Source of the DNA: Tieghemostelium lacteum
Lineage: Eukaryota > Evosea > Eumycetozoa > Dictyosteliales > Raperosteliaceae
NCBI GenBank assembly: GCA_001606155.1
Contig: LODT01000039.1
Location: 186,001 to 250,000, forward strand
DNA: 64,000 nucleotides
Direction: 5' to 3'
In this document: positions 60,143 to 64,000 of the stretch, one piece after another
How positions within the stretch are numbered: the stretch's first letter is position 1
How the letters are laid out: the number at the start of each line of letters is the position of its first letter
The notes under the pieces: model-generated
Told to the model about the DNA's origin: nothing
Seen by the model: only the letters and a program-made list of their open reading frames with translations
Database searches by the model: none
Translations under genes and position numbers: made by a program

Positions 60143-60754
60143 TTATGAAAAACTATTTAAGTTAATGTTTAATTTAAAATTGAGAACTTAAATTAATTAA
60201 ATACGAAAATTGTATTTAAAAAAGTGAATTCACAAATATTAAAATTATGGAGATAACTGTTTGATATTTTAAAGTACTTGAATACAACTATTAAAATAAA
60301 ATTTTAAATATTATCTTTTAATTAAAAAGATTATATAAATGATAAGAGAGAGAAATACTGATATCTCTAACATATATTTAAAATTTTATGTACTTATATA
60401 TTTACTTGTTCAAATACACCCCCATTCTTAATATTGATTACTCTACTATATATAAATTTTTATTTTTCTACCACTACCCTCACCCACACATATTTTCGAA
60501 ATTTGGTTTTATCTAAAAAAAGTTATTTGTATATTCATAATCTTCGATTGGTGTGTGTTTAATTAAATAATGATTAAAATAATGTCAGTTCTACATTTTT
60601 AATATTCTATTAAATACAATGAATAAATTGTGATGAGATTTTATCTTTTTTACAACCACTTGTGGTTGACATTTAACTGAAAGGACACAATTTGGCCAAT
60701 TATAAAAACCCATCAAAAAAAAAAAAAAACTTTTACATCCAGAGTTAGGAGAAG
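60143..60754. other. Divergent intergenic region, no gene seen
   Basis: About 610 bases between the small membrane protein (-) and the PI3-kinase (+). AT-rich, with a C-rich block at 60415-60424 and CCCTCACCCACACA at about 60477-60490, and a GTGTGTG at about 60551-60557. These resemble G-box-type elements. No RNA gene is recognised. Confidence 0.5.
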
Positions 60755-63700
60755 ATGGAAAACAATAATAATGTCGATCTAAATCTAAAGATTAAGAATC
60801 TTGAGAAAAAGAAACAAGATACTATCACTCACTACACCAAAATGGAAAAAAATATTATAAAACTGTACAACAGTGTAAAATTAGATAAATTAAAAAGAAG
60901 ACAAGATCTAGATGAGACAACATTTCAGATACAAGAATACACCGATCTCATAAGTAATTTGGAAAATACATCCAATCTTTCATTAAAATATCATGAAAAT
61001 GAAAGGAATCTACTATTGGCAGAGATTAAAAAGGAATCTGAACGATTGAAATCAATGGAATCAGATTATCAGACTTTATTGGAAAGTGATAAACAATTAT
61101 CAATACCTCAACAACATGAACCTATTTCGTTGGATTCCACTCAACTTAAAGATGTACAATACCAATACTATCAATTGAAAAATAAGGTTTTAGAGACACA
61201 AATACTACACAGAAACAAAGAAAATCATCTTAGACAGTTGATATCTGAACAGGAATTGAAAATTCAATTACACGAAAACACAATAAAAGAACAAGAAAGA
61301 AAAGCACATTATAAATTGGAACTTGACAATTTACTAAAGGAATTGGAAATTGAAGAAACAAAGATTTTAAACAAAAGTCAACAACAGCATCAACCTCAAT
61401 CACCTAGAGTTATAACGCCAGTAGCTACAATTGAAGAACAACTACCTAAACAACCACCATTATCATCATCACCACAACCTACTATAAAATCACCAGATAT
61501 TAGTAAAACTATTAATGTAAAACCACTACATTTCACTAAACCACCATCCATACAGTACTCTATTAGCATTACACCAGAACTCACTTATCCAACATCAGAA
61601 ATCATTCAACCAATACAAATTAGCTACAGTATAGATGATGACACTGTCCTGTCTCTTAAATCTAAAATCTATGAATATATCCAACAATCTCAATGTCTAC
61701 CACTTAAATCTGAATTCAAATCTATTGATGAAATATCTCTAAAATCATCTAGTCATTTTTACTTTTCCAATGAACCCAAAGTTATATTGTAACTATTAAT
61801 CACACCTTTTTAAACCTTATCCAATTCATTAACTAACTAATGTTTTACCTCTACCTCTAGAAAATCAATACCATACTTTAGTCAACAACAAACACTAACC
61901 GAAAGTCCAACATTAATAATCACCTCAAAAAGAAGAGAAAATCAATTTTATATACAATCATCACTAATTATTGAAAACTTTATTGATTTTACAAAATCAA
62001 CCAATGAAGAGATTATTTATTTAAGAAATAAGATGATATTGTAAGATTTATACAAAAACTAGTTTAGTTTATATTATAATTTTAGCATTTTGATATATTT
62101 TTATTAACATTATAAAATATAGCTTTTTAGAACAAATTGTATATTATCAAGGTTCAATTAGAAATGATATTAGTAGTAATTTAGTAACTGGAAAATTAAA
62201 TCAATTGTTATTAGATATTAAATCACCACCTTCTAATTCCCTAATTAGTAGAACTAGAAAACCAACAATGATAAGTGGTATAGTACCTGATTATAAATCT
62301 ATAACACAAAATAATAATAATAATAATAATAATAATAGTAATAGTGGATGGAAAGTTGCAACACCAACACTTAAAAAAGAATTGTCAGCAAATTCAGTAC
62401 AGAATAGTAGTGGATCACCATCAAGTAGTTCACTATTCAACGGACAAGGACAATGTACAATAAGGTTATATATTACTAGAGACATAATTAAGACATTTGT
62501 TTGTAAAATACAATCAACAATTGGTGAACTACAAGATAAAATCTATCAGAAATTCACTAAGATTATAATACTATCGGAGAACCCAAGTAGCCAAATTGAA
62601 GAGATAACAATAGATGAAATGAAATCACGATATATAATTAAAATTCGTGGTTTGGAAATCTATTTAATCAACCCCAGTCAATTACTGTCATCTATTGATT
62701 TTATAAATACAAAATCACGTAGACAAAAGAAAATTGATTTATTGTTACTACCAGCATCTGGAAACTCCCCTACTAGAATTAATAATAATGATATGTACAG
62801 GTACTTGAATCTCTCCTATAAATATCAATGTGAACTATTAGAGAATTTTGAAAAACAACAGTTGGTTATAACAACACCTGACCAGAACCAAAATAGAAAA
62901 AATAGTGGAAGTGGTAGTGATTTGCAAGTTACTGGAAAATCAAGTAATGGGTCTCTGTTGAACCTCTCTTATAATATCAAGAAAAAGAATTTGAGGATAA
63001 AGATTGGAGGTTTAAAGAACTTTTCTATTGATTTGTTGACTAGTCAAATGAATAACAGTCAGTCTAGTATCTATATAGTATGTCAGGTGTATCAATTTGA
63101 AGGTACAAAAATTGGAGAGGAAATGATTAGTCCAAAGATTCCTATAACTTCTAATCCTTCATGGTTGGCATGGTTAGAGGGTGTTTCATTTGATAAGATA
63201 CCTGGAAATGCTTATTTATACTTTCAAGTCAAGATTAATGACTTTTTGATATGTTGGGGTAAACACAAGCTATGGAACTACAAAAATAGATTGAATTTTG
63301 GATATACAGTGTTACCATTGACAACCTCAATTCCAAATAGTCAGATTACATTATCTTTTGAATTTGAATTCAATGCATCTTCTATAATGTACAAGGAAGA
63401 TATAGAATTCCAACCTAGAGAAAATAATGATGAATCTCAACACGATGACATGGCAGGTGATGATGAAGATGAACTCTCTCATGACGATATCAAAACTGTT
63501 CAATCTCTACTCCAAAGAGACTCACTAAGCAAACTCACTCCACAAGATAAAGAATCTTGCTGGAAATTCAGATACTATATCAAAAACCATTGTAAACCCA
63601 ATTCCATTGCTAAACTCGTCAGATCAGTTCCTTGGGGTGATCCATACTCTACACAAGAATTCTACTATCTACTTCGTCAATGGAACAAGTTGAGTAACCC

Positions 63701-64000
63701 TGTCGATGCACTAGAACTTCTCTCTTCAAAATACCAAGACACTCAAGTTAGAAAATTCGCAATTGAAAATCTAAGATCTATGAGTGACCAGGAATTTGAA
63801 ATGTATTTACCACAGATTATACAGTCTATCAAACATGAATCTTATCACCTTTCTCTACTATTTCAGTTTATACTCTCCAGAGCTTTGCTATCTAACTACA
63901 ATCTCGCAGGTAACCCAAGTTCACTCAGCCACTCTCTATTCTGGTTGATTAAGTCTGAATTGGTCTCATCTCAACAACAGAATCAATTAGAGTGGTATGA
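60755..64000 (+). CDS. Class I-type phosphatidylinositol 3-kinase, N-terminal part (window edge)
   Basis: Exons 60755-61788, 61861-62040 and 62123 to the window end; about 1,030 residues are visible. Residues about 5-215 are coiled coil, followed by a Pro/Gln/Ser-rich linker. A Ras-binding domain starts near 515 (CTIRLYITRDIIKTF). A C2 domain spans about 696-820 (LRIKIGGLKN...NPSWLAWLEGVSFDKIPGNA), and the helical PI3K accessory domain starts at about 871 (LTPQDKESCWKFRYYI, then YLPQIIQSIKHESYH and HSLFWLIKSEL). The kinase domain lies beyond the edge. RBD plus C2 plus helical order marks a Ras-regulated class I enzyme making PIP3 at the plasma membrane, as for Dictyostelium PikA-PikG; which one cannot be said. 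The N-terminal coiled coil may replace a regulatory-subunit-binding domain. Confidence 0.88.

Overview
The window is nuclear DNA of a social amoeba (dictyostelid). The grounds are very AT-rich intergenic DNA with long A/T runs, short GTATGT/GTAAGT...TAG introns of about 50-190 bases, CAA-coded polyglutamine and AAT/AGT-coded Asn/Ser tracts, A-rich start contexts, mostly TAA stops, and gene families typical of Dictyostelium (a G-alpha-1 homologue, a RacA/RhoBTB homologue, a ComC-like EGF protein). The species cannot be fixed from sequence alone. Gene models below were built by joining reading frames at GT/AG sites that keep the frame and restore family motifs; they are predictions without transcript support. 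No virus-like element was recognised.

Layout. 1-8 kb: a CENP-C-like kinetochore protein behind E2F-type sites, a vinculin/alpha-catenin family protein and a sirtuin, all on +. 8.3-16.6 kb: a large ComC-like membrane protein, the t6A enzyme OSGEP/Kae1 on -, a class 3 lipase-like protein divergent from it, and a Topors-like RING E3. 17-21 kb: G-alpha-1 (gpaA) and RacA (Rac plus two BTB domains). 21.1-26 kb: a gene graveyard of broken frames on both strands, including a probable DNA-transposon relic. 26-32 kb: a THADA/Trm732 homologue. 32.6-35.7 kb: a secreted CPFC sulfhydryl oxidase and a TMEM189/Kua lipid desaturase. 37.9-44.2 kb: a protein with two Ras-like domains plus PH, a candidate structured non-coding RNA, BUD23 on -, and an F-box-like protein. 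44.7-46.9 kb: an ABCB-type half transporter with a degenerate ATPase site. 49.7-53 kb: a TENT5/FAM46 poly(A) polymerase with large low-complexity inserts. 53-59.2 kb (-): a 1,971-residue adhesin-like type I membrane protein with a predicted 22-base microexon. 59.4-60.1 kb (-): a small multipass membrane protein. 60.8 kb to the end: the N-terminal two thirds of a class I-type PI3-kinase, cut by the window edge.

The genes are not an operon. Shared themes are signalling and cytoskeleton (G-alpha-1, RacA, Ras-like/PH, PI3K, vinculin family) and RNA modification (OSGEP and THADA for the tRNA anticodon loop, BUD23 for 18S rRNA, TENT5 for poly(A) tails); this co-location is most simply chance. The most unusual items are the cupin-less CENP-C-like protein with E2F sites, the nested-stem RNA candidate near 40.8 kb, the degenerate ABC transporter, the tandem Ras-like/PH protein, and the 5-kb graveyard.
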